Origin: Pseudomonas sp. UBA4617
GTDB lineage: Bacteria > Pseudomonadota > Gammaproteobacteria > Pseudomonadales > Pseudomonadaceae
Length of the DNA: 64,000 nucleotides
Assembly (NCBI RefSeq): GCF_002386445.1
Contig: NZ_DGIR01000022.1
Span: 1-64,000 of the forward strand
Direction of reading: 5' to 3'
The position numbers and the translations under genes are program-made. The notes beneath the pieces are model-generated. The model had not been told where the DNA came from, did no database searches, and saw nothing but the letters and a program-made list of their open reading frames with translations. Positions within the stretch are counted from its first letter, which is position 1. Every line of letters starts with the position of its first letter. Of this stretch, positions 51,623-59,707 are shown piece after piece.

Positions 51623-53755
51623 TCAGAAGCGGTAGTTGAAGCTGGCTTCCAGTGTACGCGGTGCGCCTGGGGTGATCAGGTCCACCGAGCCGTGCGCAGC
51701 GGCATAGTAGTTGCGGTCGAACACGTTCTTCAGGCGCAGCGCGGCATCCCACTGCGGCACGCTGTAGAGCAGCGCGGCGTCGAAGGTGGTGTAGCCCGGC
51801 ATTACCACCACGTTGTCCAGAGCGGTGTAGCGCTCATCGACGTAGTTGGCACCGGCGGCCATGCGCCATTGCGGGGTCAAGGTACGCACCAGCCAGACGT
51901 TGGCGCTGTTGCGCGGCGTCAGGGTTGGGGTCTGGCCTTCGTTGGCGACGCCATTGGTCTTGCTGTTGGACTTGGTGATCTCGGCATCGAGGTAGGCGTA
52001 GCCGGCGTAGACCTGCCACTTGTCGCTCAGTTGGCCGCTGACGGTGGCTTCGAAGCCGTCGGTGCGCTGCTCGCCAGCCAGCACGGTGAGATTGGGGTTG
52101 GCCGGGTCGGCGGTCTTCATGTTGGTGCGCTCGAGGCGGAACACCGCTGCGGTCAACGACAGGCGGCTGTCGAGCAGGTCCCACTTGGCGCCAATTTCGT
52201 AGTTGGTGGTTTCTTCCGGCTCCAGGTGCTGGTTGCTCGGGCTGACCGCGAACACCTCGCCCGAGGGCTGGTAACTGCGGCTGACCGAAACGTAGTAGGA
52301 CTGCATGGCATCCGGCTGGTAGACCAGGCCGGCGCGCGGGCTCCAGGTCTTGTCGGTGCGGTCGAGGTCGACATTCTGCACGCGGTCGTCGTCGTACTCC
52401 TGCCCAAAGATGTCATAACGTACGCCGACCAGCGCTTTCCAGTGCTCATTCAGCTCGATCATGTCCTGAACGTACAGGCCAGTGGTCTGCTGGAAGTTGG
52501 TGCCCTGCGACGACAGGTTGGCGGCGTGTTCCGGCACCGGCACCAGGGCCTCGCGGTACACCGGCACCTGGGCCACGTTGCTCTGGCTCAGCACCCGTTG
52601 GTATTTGTCCTGGAAGCCAACCTCCACGCCATACAACAGGTTGTGCTGCATCCCGGCCAGCTGCGCCTGTTGCTTGAGCTCGGTCTGGTTGAACATGCCG
52701 TACTCGTCACGGGCGACGTTGCCGCGGTTGAGCTTGACCAGCAGTTCGCCATTGGGCGCAGTGACAAAGCGCGTCGGGCTGCTGTCGGCGAGGGTGTTGT
52801 TGCGGTCCAGGTCGTAGCGGTAGTAACGGCTGGTATTGCTCAGGGTAAAGTCGTCATTGATGCGGTAATCAAGGCTTGCGGTCAGCGAGAACACTTCGCT
52901 GCGGGCATAGTCCTGGTCGGCATCGCCGGAACCGAAGCGCTTGTCACGGTGCACATCCACCGGACGCTTGCCCAGGGCCGGGATGCCGAAGTCGATCAGG
53001 CGCTTGTCGTACAGGTAGGTGGCGCCCAGGTTCAGTTCCAGGTCGTCGGAGAGGCGCCAGTAGGCCGATGGCGCGATAGCCTTGCGGTCTATGTAGCCAT
53101 CATCGCGAAAGGTGTCGCTGTCTTCGAAGGCGCCGGTCACGCGGTAGGCCTGGTTGCCCTGCGGGTCGGCCCAGCCACTGTCGAGCTGGGTGCGGCGCTT
53201 GCCCTCGCTGTCGAAGCTCAGGCCGACTTCGCGCTTGGGCGTGAAGCTGGGTTTCTTGCTGATGCTGTTGATCAGGCCACCTGAAGAGCCACGGCCATAC
53301 AGCACGGCGGCGGGGCCCTTGATCACCTCGACCCGCTCGATATTGGACAGGTCGCGGAAGTACAGTGCGTCATCGCGCACACCGTCGATGTACATGTCGC
53401 CAATGGCGCTGAAGCCTCGAATAGTCACCTGGTCGCGCTGGCCGTCGCCATTGGACAGACCGACGCCGGGCACATTCTTCAACACGTCTTCCATCGACTG
53501 CGCGCCCTGGTCCCTGATCACGCTTTCCGGCACGACGTTGACGGTTTGCGGAATGTCGCGCAGCGGAGCGTCGATCTTCAGGGCACTGCGGCTTTCACCT
53601 GCTTTGTAGCTTTGTTGCTCGTAGACGCTGCTGACGGCGGTAGCGGGCAGGGCCAGCGAACCCTGCGACCCGGGTTGAACGGCCGCGTGAACAGCAGGCA
53701 CAACCAGAATGCCCAGCATGGAAAGCGATGCTGGGGCAACAGACTTTTTTGCCAT
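51623..53755 (-). CDS. TonB-dependent siderophore receptor (catecholate/Fiu-like)
   Basis: 710 residues. Signal peptide (SMLGILVVPAVHA), then the plug domain (DAPLRDIPQTVNVVPESVIRDQGAQSMEDVLKNVPGV...IRGFSAIGDMYIDGVRDDALYFRDLSNIERVEVIKGPAAVLYGRGSSGG) and a C-terminal beta-barrel ending in ASFNYRF, a terminal aromatic. The 'TVNVVPESVIRDQGAQSMEDVLKNVPGV' style and LYGRGSSGGLIN pattern place it with ferric-siderophore receptors, catecholate-type. Iron repression is likely, since two Fur-box-like sites lie upstream. Ligand unknown. Confidence 0.93.
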   Translation of the reverse strand: MAKKSVAPASLSMLGILVVPAVHAAVQPGSQGSLALPATAVSSVYEQQSYKAGESRSALKIDAPLRDIPQTVNVVPESVIRDQGAQSMEDVLKNVPGVGLSNGDGQRDQVTIRGFSAIGDMYIDGVRDDALYFRDLSNIERVEVIKGPAAVLYGRGSSGGLINSISKKPSFTPKREVGLSFDSEGKRRTQLDSGWADPQGNQAYRVTGAFEDSDTFRDDGYIDRKAIAPSAYWRLSDDLELNLGATYLYDKRLIDFGIPALGKRPVDVHRDKRFGSGDADQDYARSEVFSLTASLDYRINDDFTLSNTSRYYRYDLDRNNTLADSSPTRFVTAPNGELLVKLNRGNVARDEYGMFNQTELKQQAQLAGMQHNLLYGVEVGFQDKYQRVLSQSNVAQVPVYREALVPVPEHAANLSSQGTNFQQTTGLYVQDMIELNEHWKALVGVRYDIFGQEYDDDRVQNVDLDRTDKTWSPRAGLVYQPDAMQSYYVSVSRSYQPSGEVFAVSPSNQHLEPEETTNYEIGAKWDLLDSRLSLTAAVFRLERTNMKTADPANPNLTVLAGEQRTDGFEATVSGQLSDKWQVYAGYAYLDAEITKSNSKTNGVANEGQTPTLTPRNSANVWLVRTLTPQWRMAAGANYVDERYTALDNVVVMPGYTTFDAALLYSVPQWDAALRLKNVFDRNYYAAAHGSVDLITPGAPRTLEASFNYRF

Positions 53756-53785
53756 TACAGGTGACTCTTTGTTGTATTTGAGAGT

Positions 53786-53804
53786 GCGAATAGTAATGAT
53801 TTGT
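53786..53804 (-). promoter_or_regulatory. Fur-box-like site 1
   Basis: GCGAATAGTAATGATTTGT matches the classical 19-base Fur consensus at about 11 positions by eye. It lies 31 bases before the TonB receptor start, where a Fur repressor would block transcription. Confidence 0.45.
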
Positions 53805-53819
53805 AAACGTAAAGCAAGT

Positions 53820-53838
53820 GTAAAGAATTCTCATTTAC
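53820..53838 (-). promoter_or_regulatory. Fur-box-like site 2
   Basis: On the receptor strand GTAAATGAGAATTCTTTAC, with the AATGAGAAT half that is common in Fur sites and roughly 12 of 19 consensus matches by eye. Together with site 1 it would give iron-controlled expression of the receptor. Confidence 0.5.
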
Positions 53839-53975
53839 TCTTGCAATGGTGAGCAGGTACACACGAGGAGTGCTTTGCGAGGGGAGTCAGGCAGGTCGGC
53901 TGGCAGGGGCTATGCTTGCCAGCGCGTGAACATTTTGCACAACCCCTCCGGTCTTGATTACAGGGAAGCAGGCCT

Positions 53976-54557
53976 ATGAATCCGATCCGCTCCATTGCTC
54001 GTGCTGTCGCTCTGGCCACGCTGGCCTCCGCTGCCAGTTTCACCGTGCACGCCGCTGGTATCCCTATCGGCAGCGAGGCACTGGAAAGCCACGTCACCAC
54101 GCAAGTCACGGCCATCGATCTGGCCAATCGCCAAGTCACGGTGAAAGGCCCGGATTCCAGGAAGGATGTGACCTTCCAGTTGACGGAAAAGGCCAAGGCG
54201 CTGCCCAACCTCAAGGTGGGCGACCAGGTCGACATCTACGTGACACGCGCGGTGGCCTACGTGTTGAATCCCGAAGTGGGCGGGGCGCCAAAGGCGACTG
54301 ACGAGTCCGGTAGCATCCGTGCCACGGCGGACAACCCCAACCCAGGTGGCGAGGCATTCCGCCAGGTCAAGGTCACCTCGCAGATCAAGAAGATCGACCT
54401 AAAACAGCATGAAGTCAGCTTGCTGCCCCCGGAAGGCAAGCTGCAGGTAGTCAAGGTCGAAGACCCCGACCTGCAGGCACGCATGAAAAACCTCAAGGTC
54501 GGGCAGACCGTCGATGCGATCTACACCGAAGTGCTGCGCATCGAAACCTCACGCTGA
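53976..54557 (+). CDS. Periplasmic protein with two tandem similar domains
   Basis: 193 residues with a signal peptide (ALATLASAASFTVHA). The mature part contains two related halves: one starts VTTQVTAIDLANRQVTVKGPDS and ends LKVGDQVDIYVTRAVAY; the other starts VTSQIKKIDLKQHEVSLLPPEG and ends LKVGQTVDAIYTEVLRIE. Each looks like a small beta-barrel with a repeated x-K-V-G-x-x-V-D pattern. No name can be given. The ATG is the first codon of a standard signal peptide. Isolated gene, divergent from the TonB receptor. Confidence 0.8.
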   Translation: MNPIRSIARAVALATLASAASFTVHAAGIPIGSEALESHVTTQVTAIDLANRQVTVKGPDSRKDVTFQLTEKAKALPNLKVGDQVDIYVTRAVAYVLNPEVGGAPKATDESGSIRATADNPNPGGEAFRQVKVTSQIKKIDLKQHEVSLLPPEGKLQVVKVEDPDLQARMKNLKVGQTVDAIYTEVLRIETSR

Positions 54558-54744
54558 TCTCGACTACGGTACCGACCTCGGCTGCTGCCGGGGTCAGGCT
54601 TCAGGTGGCGCGGCTCTGTATCCGCCGCGACGACCCATTGTCCATGCACACTACGAATAATGCGCGTGCAGCATTTCGATTTCCATCAGTTTAGCCGATT
54701 GCACCATCATGGCCACATCCATCCACACGATAAGGAGGACGGTC

Positions 54745-55263
54745 GTGGTCAGTAAATCGATGATTCTGCTGTCATTACCCGTGGCCATGGCGTTGCTTGC
54801 CGGTGCCGTGTTGCCGTTCCAGGCTGCCGGCAACGCCGCAGTCGGGCGCGCACTGGGGCACTGGTTGTGGGCGGCGTTCACCTCGTTGACTGTGAGCTCA
54901 CTGGTGGTGATTGCTGCGTTGCTGTTGCTGAGGGTGCCGGCGCCCGACATCGGCAAGGCCCTGCAAGGGCCTTGGTGGCTGTGGATCGGGGGGGTACTGG
55001 GAGCCCTGTACGTGGCCGGCGCGGCAGCGCTGACACCCAGGCTGGGCGCTGCGGGATTTCTGGTGTTGGTCGTGGCGGGGCAGATCATCACGGCGGTGGT
55101 CGCCGATCACTTCGGGTTGATGGGGCTGGGCGGCAAGCCACTCAGCCTGGCCAGAGTGGCTGGCGTGGTGCTGATCCTGGCGGGCGTGATGCTGGTGCAG
55201 GGCAATTGGGCGGCGGGCGCACCGGCCAGCAGCGCTGTGGTCGCGAAACAGCAAGAGGGCTGA
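54745..55263 (+). CDS. YdcZ-like DMT-superfamily membrane protein
   Basis: 172 residues from a GTG start with AAGGAGG six bases upstream. About five hydrophobic segments; the pattern MALLAGAVLPFQAAGNAAVGRALGH and GWLWAA..., WLWIGGVLGALYVAGAAAL is the DUF606/YdcZ group of small DMT transporters. Putative exporter; substrate unknown. It ends one base before the stop of the convergent LysR gene. Confidence 0.82.
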   Translation: MVSKSMILLSLPVAMALLAGAVLPFQAAGNAAVGRALGHWLWAAFTSLTVSSLVVIAALLLLRVPAPDIGKALQGPWWLWIGGVLGALYVAGAAALTPRLGAAGFLVLVVAGQIITAVVADHFGLMGLGGKPLSLARVAGVVLILAGVMLVQGNWAAGAPASSAVVAKQQEG

Positions 55264-56172
55264 TCAGGGCTCCGGCTGGCTGCAGGCCCGCACGGTTTCG
55301 CGCAGCCAGCGATGCCCCGGGTCGTTGTCCTTGCGAATGTGCCAGGCTTGCTGGTAATCGAAGGGGGCGATGGTCAAGGGCGGTGCGAACTGGCGCAGCG
55401 TCGGATGTTGCTGCAGCGAACCTGCTGCCCGCCGGGCTACGGTAAGGATCAGGTCGGTACCGGCCAGCACTTCGACGGCTGCGCTCCAATGGGGCAATGC
55501 CAAGGCAATGCGACGGCGCAGCCCCAGCGCGGCCAGGGCACGTTCGATCTCATCGAAAGCATCCGGGCGCATCGCCATCAACACATGCGGTCGGGTCAGC
55601 CAGTCCTCCAGGGCCAGGCCACCGCTGGCGGGCAATACCTGGCAATCGGCGACGCTGATGAAATCGTCGGCAAACAACGCCTCGGTGATGATTTCTTCGG
55701 GCGGGTCGGGGAACAAGCCCATCGCCAGGTCCAGTTCGCCATCGAGCAATTGCGCCGACATGGCTTCGCGGCTGGCCTGGCTGATGGCCAGGTCCACTCC
55801 CGGGGCGACCCGGCGCAGATGCCTCAGCAGGGGCGGCAGGATGATGCGAGACGCGTAGTCCGACAGCGACAGGCGGAAGCGGCGCTGGGCCTTGGCCGGT
55901 TCGAACTGCGGGGTGGCCAGCAGGCCGTTGAGGTTGTTCAAAGCGTCTTGCAGAGGCCCGGCCAGCGATTGGGCGCGGCTGGTCAGGACCATGCGGCCAT
56001 GCTGGCGAACCAGCAAAGGGTCGTCGAAATGCTTGCGCAACTGCGCCAGCGCATGGCTGACCGCAGGTTGGCTCCGGTGCAGGCGCAGGGCAGCACGGGT
56101 GACATGCTTTTCGCATAGCAAGGCGTGCAGGGCCAAGAGCAGGTTGAGGTCAATCTTGCGCAGTTCATCCAT
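55264..56172 (-). CDS. LysR-family regulator (NodD/NahR-like)
   Basis: 302 residues. N-terminal HTH (MDELRKIDLNLLLALHALLCEKHVTRAALRLHRSQPAVSHALAQLRKHFDDPLLVRQ), the long-HTH type of the NodD/NahR branch, and an effector domain (FRLSLSDYASRIILPPLLRHLRRVAPGVDLAI). The ATG (MDELRK) was chosen because the upstream extension is not typical. It is divergent from the quinone oxidoreductase gene 188 bases away and likely controls it. Confidence 0.87.
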   Translation of the reverse strand: MDELRKIDLNLLLALHALLCEKHVTRAALRLHRSQPAVSHALAQLRKHFDDPLLVRQHGRMVLTSRAQSLAGPLQDALNNLNGLLATPQFEPAKAQRRFRLSLSDYASRIILPPLLRHLRRVAPGVDLAISQASREAMSAQLLDGELDLAMGLFPDPPEEIITEALFADDFISVADCQVLPASGGLALEDWLTRPHVLMAMRPDAFDEIERALAALGLRRRIALALPHWSAAVEVLAGTDLILTVARRAAGSLQQHPTLRQFAPPLTIAPFDYQQAWHIRKDNDPGHRWLRETVRACSQPEP

Positions 56173-56360
56173 GGGGCGAATGGCCTGGGTCCTGTGCGAC
56201 GGAGCGATTAGCTTAACAAATGCCAATGCTGATGCGGGGCTGCAGTAGTGATAACTGTCATTACTGCAAAGGGTGCAGGAATGATCTGCTTCGTGGCGGA
56301 TTGTTCAATACTGCTTGCCTGATTAGCCTGACCAGAACACCTACCCGACAGGATTCCATC

Positions 56361-57335
56361 ATGCCAACCCGCATCGTTCTCAACAGTACCGGCACTGCCG
56401 ACGTGCTGCAGCTTGAACACCTGCCAGTACAAGCTCCAGGGCCCGCCCAGGTCTGGCTGGAACAGACAGCCATCGGCGTGAATCCGCTGGACGTGCTGCA
56501 ACGCAAGGGCGGTTCCCCTCTGGCGTTGCCGTCCGGGCTGGGGCTGGAAGGTGCCGGGCGGGTGGCTGCCATCGGGGAGGGGGTGGACAACGTGCAGGTG
56601 GGCGACCGGGTTGCCTATGCGATGGGCCCGGTTGGCGGTTACGCCAGCGCTCGCCTGTATCCGGCCGAACGGTTGGTGAAACTGCCACCGTCTGTTCCAG
56701 ACCAGGCTGCTGCGGCGCTCATGTTCAAGGGCATCACCGCGCAGTACCTGCTGAAAACCACCTATGCCGTGGGGCCGGGTACGCAACTGCTGCTGTACGG
56801 TGCCGCCGGTGCGCTGGGCCAGCTGATGGTGCCCTGGGCGCGTCACCTGGGCGCGACCGTGATTGGCGTGGTGTCACGCCCGCAGAGCGTGGCCCGGGCA
56901 CAAGCATCGGGTTGCCACCATGTGTTGGTGTTCGATGCGTCCACCTTGGCCAGCCGGGTGCGAAAACTGACCCACGGGCAAGGGGTGGACGTGGTGTACG
57001 ACTGCGTTGGCAAGGTATCGCTGGACGCCTCGCTGGACAGTCTGCGGGTGCGTGGCTTGCTGGTGTCGTTTGGCGGCACCTCGGGTACGCCGCCAGCCAT
57101 CGAGGTTGCCACGCTCAATGCCAAAGGGTCGCTGTACCTGACCCGGCCTTCGCTGGCGGCGCATACGCGTACGGTTGACGAGTACCAGCGGCGGGCCGCC
57201 GATGTGCTGGCGGCGCTCGCCCAGGGTATCATCCAGCCTAGGGTCTGGCGTCGCTACCCGCTGGCCGAAGCGGCAAGGGCCCATGAGGACCTTGAGCAAG
57301 GCTTGTCGGCAGGCGCGCTAGTGCTTGTTACCTGA
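56361..57335 (+). CDS. Quinone oxidoreductase-like zinc-independent MDR protein
   Basis: 324 residues of the quinone-oxidoreductase (QOR) branch of the MDR superfamily: LEQTAIGVNPLDVLQRKGG at the N-terminus, GLEGAGRVAAIGEGVDNVQVGDRVAY, the NADPH fold LLLYGAAGALGQLMVPWARHLGATVIGVV, and DVVYDCVGK. It lacks the zinc-binding cysteines. Likely reduces quinones or enones with NADPH. Next gene is a broken LysR regulator. Confidence 0.9.
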   Translation: MPTRIVLNSTGTADVLQLEHLPVQAPGPAQVWLEQTAIGVNPLDVLQRKGGSPLALPSGLGLEGAGRVAAIGEGVDNVQVGDRVAYAMGPVGGYASARLYPAERLVKLPPSVPDQAAAALMFKGITAQYLLKTTYAVGPGTQLLLYGAAGALGQLMVPWARHLGATVIGVVSRPQSVARAQASGCHHVLVFDASTLASRVRKLTHGQGVDVVYDCVGKVSLDASLDSLRVRGLLVSFGGTSGTPPAIEVATLNAKGSLYLTRPSLAAHTRTVDEYQRRAADVLAALAQGIIQPRVWRRYPLAEAARAHEDLEQGLSAGALVLVT

Positions 57336-57367
57336 AAACCGCTACCTGTTCCACGCCGAGCCCTGCC

Positions 57368-58286
57368 ATGGATGCCTTCGATAGCCGCCGCGCCGATGAA
57401 CTCGCCACCTTGCTGGCCCTGCATGAGCAGGGCTCGTTTGCCGCTGCCGGGCGGCAGTTGGCCCGCCACCCCACGGTATTGTCGAAGCGCCTGACTGCAC
57501 TGGAAACGCGCCTGGGTATCCGCCTGGTGGAGCGCAGCACGCGGCAGTTGCGCTTCACCGATGAAGGCGAACGGCTGGTGATCAAAGTGCGGGAGGCCAA
57601 CCGGATGCTCGCCGAGGCAGAGCAGGAGGCGGCCGAAGGCGCGGTAACGGTCCGTGGGCGCCTGCGCCTGGCATTGCCGGCGGCCATGGGGCGGCGCTGG
57701 CTGAGCGGGATGCTGGCTGACTTCGTGCTGGCTTACCCGCAGGTGAGGGTGGAAGCCGAGTATGCAGACCGTTTCGTCGACCTGATCGGTGAGGGTTTCG
57801 ACGCCGCCATTCGCATTGGTGAGCTGGCTGATAACCGCTTGGTGGCGACGAAGCTATGCGATCACCGGCGTATCCTGTGCGCATCGCCCGAATACTTGGC
57901 CCGGCATGGCGTACCTGTACAGCCTGAAGACTTGGCCAAGCATAATTGCCTGGGTTTCAGCGGGTTGCGTAGCTTTCCTGATTGGCGCCTGATGAATGAC
58001 GAGCAGCAGATGATTGTCAGGGTTGCAGGTAGCCTGCGCAGTAATGACAACGAAGCGCTGCTGGCAGCGGCGCGGCGCGGTGTTGGCATTCTGGCGGGAG
58101 GAGACTGGCTGATGGGAGGACCTCGGCAGCGGGCGTCTGGTGCGGGTGCTGCCGCAATGGCAACTCGACGTAGCGGCAGGCATCTACCTGGTTCGGCCTA
58201 CCGCGCGCCTCAACTCTGCCGCCTTGGGGGCTTTCAAAGCCTGGCTGGAAGCCTGCTTCGAGGCTGGCGCCCCTTGGCGCCCCTGA
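57368..58286 (+). pseudogene. LysR-family regulator broken by a single-base frameshift
   Basis: The first ~250 codons are a normal LysR: an HTH (LATLLALHEQGSFAAAGRQLARHPTVLSKRLTALETRLG), then an effector domain up to ...GVGILAGGDWLM near 58115. Past that point the frame gives unlike sequence (GGPRQRASGAGAAAMATRR...), but shifting by one base gives a good LysR tail: LGSGRLVRVLPQWQLDVAAGIYLVRPTARL...AFKAWLEACFEAGAPWRP ending at TGA 58284-58286. The extra base is in the GGGAGGA run at 58114-58120; with one base removed it reads ATG GAG GAC CTC. So this is a recent +1 indel or a sequencing error. It would regulate the quinone oxidoreductase upstream. Confidence 0.85.
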
Positions 58287-58339
58287 CACGTTCATGCAAA
58301 ACGTCAAGTTTGAGCTGTAACTTACTGATATAAATGGTT

Positions 58340-58669
58340 TTAACGTCTTGCTATGGCATGCTGCACACACTGCTCGTAGTAAGTCTGCCTGATCGCCGCC
58401 GGCTTGAGCCGTGAGCGGCTGTTATAAGTCTGCTCGGTAATCCCGAAGGCGGTCATGCGCATCCACGGTTTGGCGAACTTGCGTACCTGCAGCTTCTTGC
58501 GGGTGGCATACAGCGTTACCCCGGAAAGCTTGGCCTGCTGGGCTTCGGCGGCAATCTGCGCGCCCCAGTGGCAGGTGTGGCGATCGTTCTGGCTCAACGC
58601 CCGTGCCTGGGCGCCGAAAGCGAGCGTGGCCAGCAGGCAGCCGGCCATCGTGGCTAGAATTACTCGCAT
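58340..58669 (-). CDS. Small secreted protein with a cysteine pair, unknown function
   Basis: 109 residues with a signal peptide (ATMAGCLLATLAFGAQA). The mature part has Cys in DRHTCHWGAQI and in YEQCVQHAI near the end, which may form a disulfide, and a basic stretch (TRKKLQVRKFAKPWMRM). No family recognised. Isolated gene between the broken LysR and the hexarate GntR. Confidence 0.78.
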   Translation of the reverse strand: MRVILATMAGCLLATLAFGAQARALSQNDRHTCHWGAQIAAEAQQAKLSGVTLYATRKKLQVRKFAKPWMRMTAFGITEQTYNSRSRLKPAAIRQTYYEQCVQHAIARR

Positions 58670-58863
58670 GTTGCTGTCCTAAATATCTGAAGGAACAGGA
58701 AGTTTGCCTACGCTTGCGAAGACCGGGGGCCAGCAATATGCCGTCAGTGCGTGGCCCTGTGCAGCGCCGGGCCGTGAGGCAAGAAATACCGCACCGTATG
58801 TATGTGATCGTACAACTGCTTGCGCTATGATGGGCGCTGTCTTCCTAGGTGAAACACAGCGTA

Positions 58864-59613
58864 ATGACAGAGCAGCAGGTACAGGCAAGGACCCGGCGCA
58901 AGCCGCGCAGTCTGGCCCAGGAACTGGTCACGGTGCTGACCGAGCGCATTCGCAGCGGCCAGCTCAAGCGCGGCGACAAGCTGCCGACCGAATCGCAGAT
59001 CATGGCCGAAGAGGGCGTCAGCCGCACGGTAGTGCGGGAGGCGATCTCGCGGTTGCAGGCCGCCGGGCAGGTCGAGACCCGCCATGGGATCGGCACCTTC
59101 GTTCTGGACGCGCCGGCCACGGGCGGCTTGCGCATCGACCCGGCGACCGTCGTCACGCTGCGCGAAGTGCTGGCGGTGCTGGAGTTGCGCATTGCCCTGG
59201 AGATCGAGTCGGCAGGCCTGGCTGCACAGCGTCGCAGCGATGAACAGCTGGCCGGCATGCGCGCGGCGCTGGATGAAATCAACGAAGGGGCAGCCCACGC
59301 CAGCGATGCGGTGTCGGCCGACTTCCAGTTCCACCTGCGCATTGCCCAGGCCAGCGGCAACCACTATTTCGCCGACATCATCAACCACCTTGGCACCAGC
59401 ATCATCCCGCGTACCCGGCTCAATTCGGCGCGGTTGGCGCATGATGACCAGGCGCATTACATGAGCCGGCTAATGCATGAGCATGAAGCGATCTACGAAG
59501 CCATCGCGCGGCGTGACAGCGAAGGGGCCAAGATGGCCATGCGCATGCACCTGAGCAATAGCCGTGAGCGTTTGCGCCAGGCCCATGCCGAGGCCGAGGC
59601 GCAGGGGGCCTGA
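58864..59613 (+). CDS. GntR-family FadR-type regulator of the hexarate genes
   Basis: 249 residues. N-terminal HTH (LAQELVTVLTERIRSGQLKRGDKLPTESQIMAEEGVSRTVVREAISRLQAAGQVETRHGIGTFV) and a C-terminal FCD domain (LREVLAVLELRIALEIESAGLAAQRRSDEQ...FHLRIAQASGNHYF). It faces the galactarate/aldehyde dehydrogenase genes across a terminator, the arrangement of hexarate regulators. A GTG 15 bases upstream is open but lacks a ribosome site. Likely senses a sugar acid. Confidence 0.88.
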   Translation: MTEQQVQARTRRKPRSLAQELVTVLTERIRSGQLKRGDKLPTESQIMAEEGVSRTVVREAISRLQAAGQVETRHGIGTFVLDAPATGGLRIDPATVVTLREVLAVLELRIALEIESAGLAAQRRSDEQLAGMRAALDEINEGAAHASDAVSADFQFHLRIAQASGNHYFADIINHLGTSIIPRTRLNSARLAHDDQAHYMSRLMHEHEAIYEAIARRDSEGAKMAMRMHLSNSRERLRQAHAEAEAQGA

Positions 59614-59658
59614 ACCCGCTTGGCTGGCAGGCCGGCCTGTTCGCCGGCAAGCAGAAGA

Positions 59659-59691
59659 AAAGCCCCGCCATGCGCGGGGCTTTGTTGTTTC
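59659..59691. terminator. Bidirectional rho-independent terminator
   Basis: AAAGCCCCGC / GCGGGGCTTT stem with a CATG-type loop, T-rich on the right (TTTGTTGTTT) and A-rich on the left. It serves the GntR gene (plus) and probably the aldehyde dehydrogenase (minus). Confidence 0.85.
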
Positions 59692-59707
59692 GGGTTCGGG
59701 CAACCGG

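Noticed and set aside
51539..53284. 581-residue open frame opposite the TonB receptor
   Set aside because: Antisense shadow; the minus strand encodes a full plug and barrel receptor.
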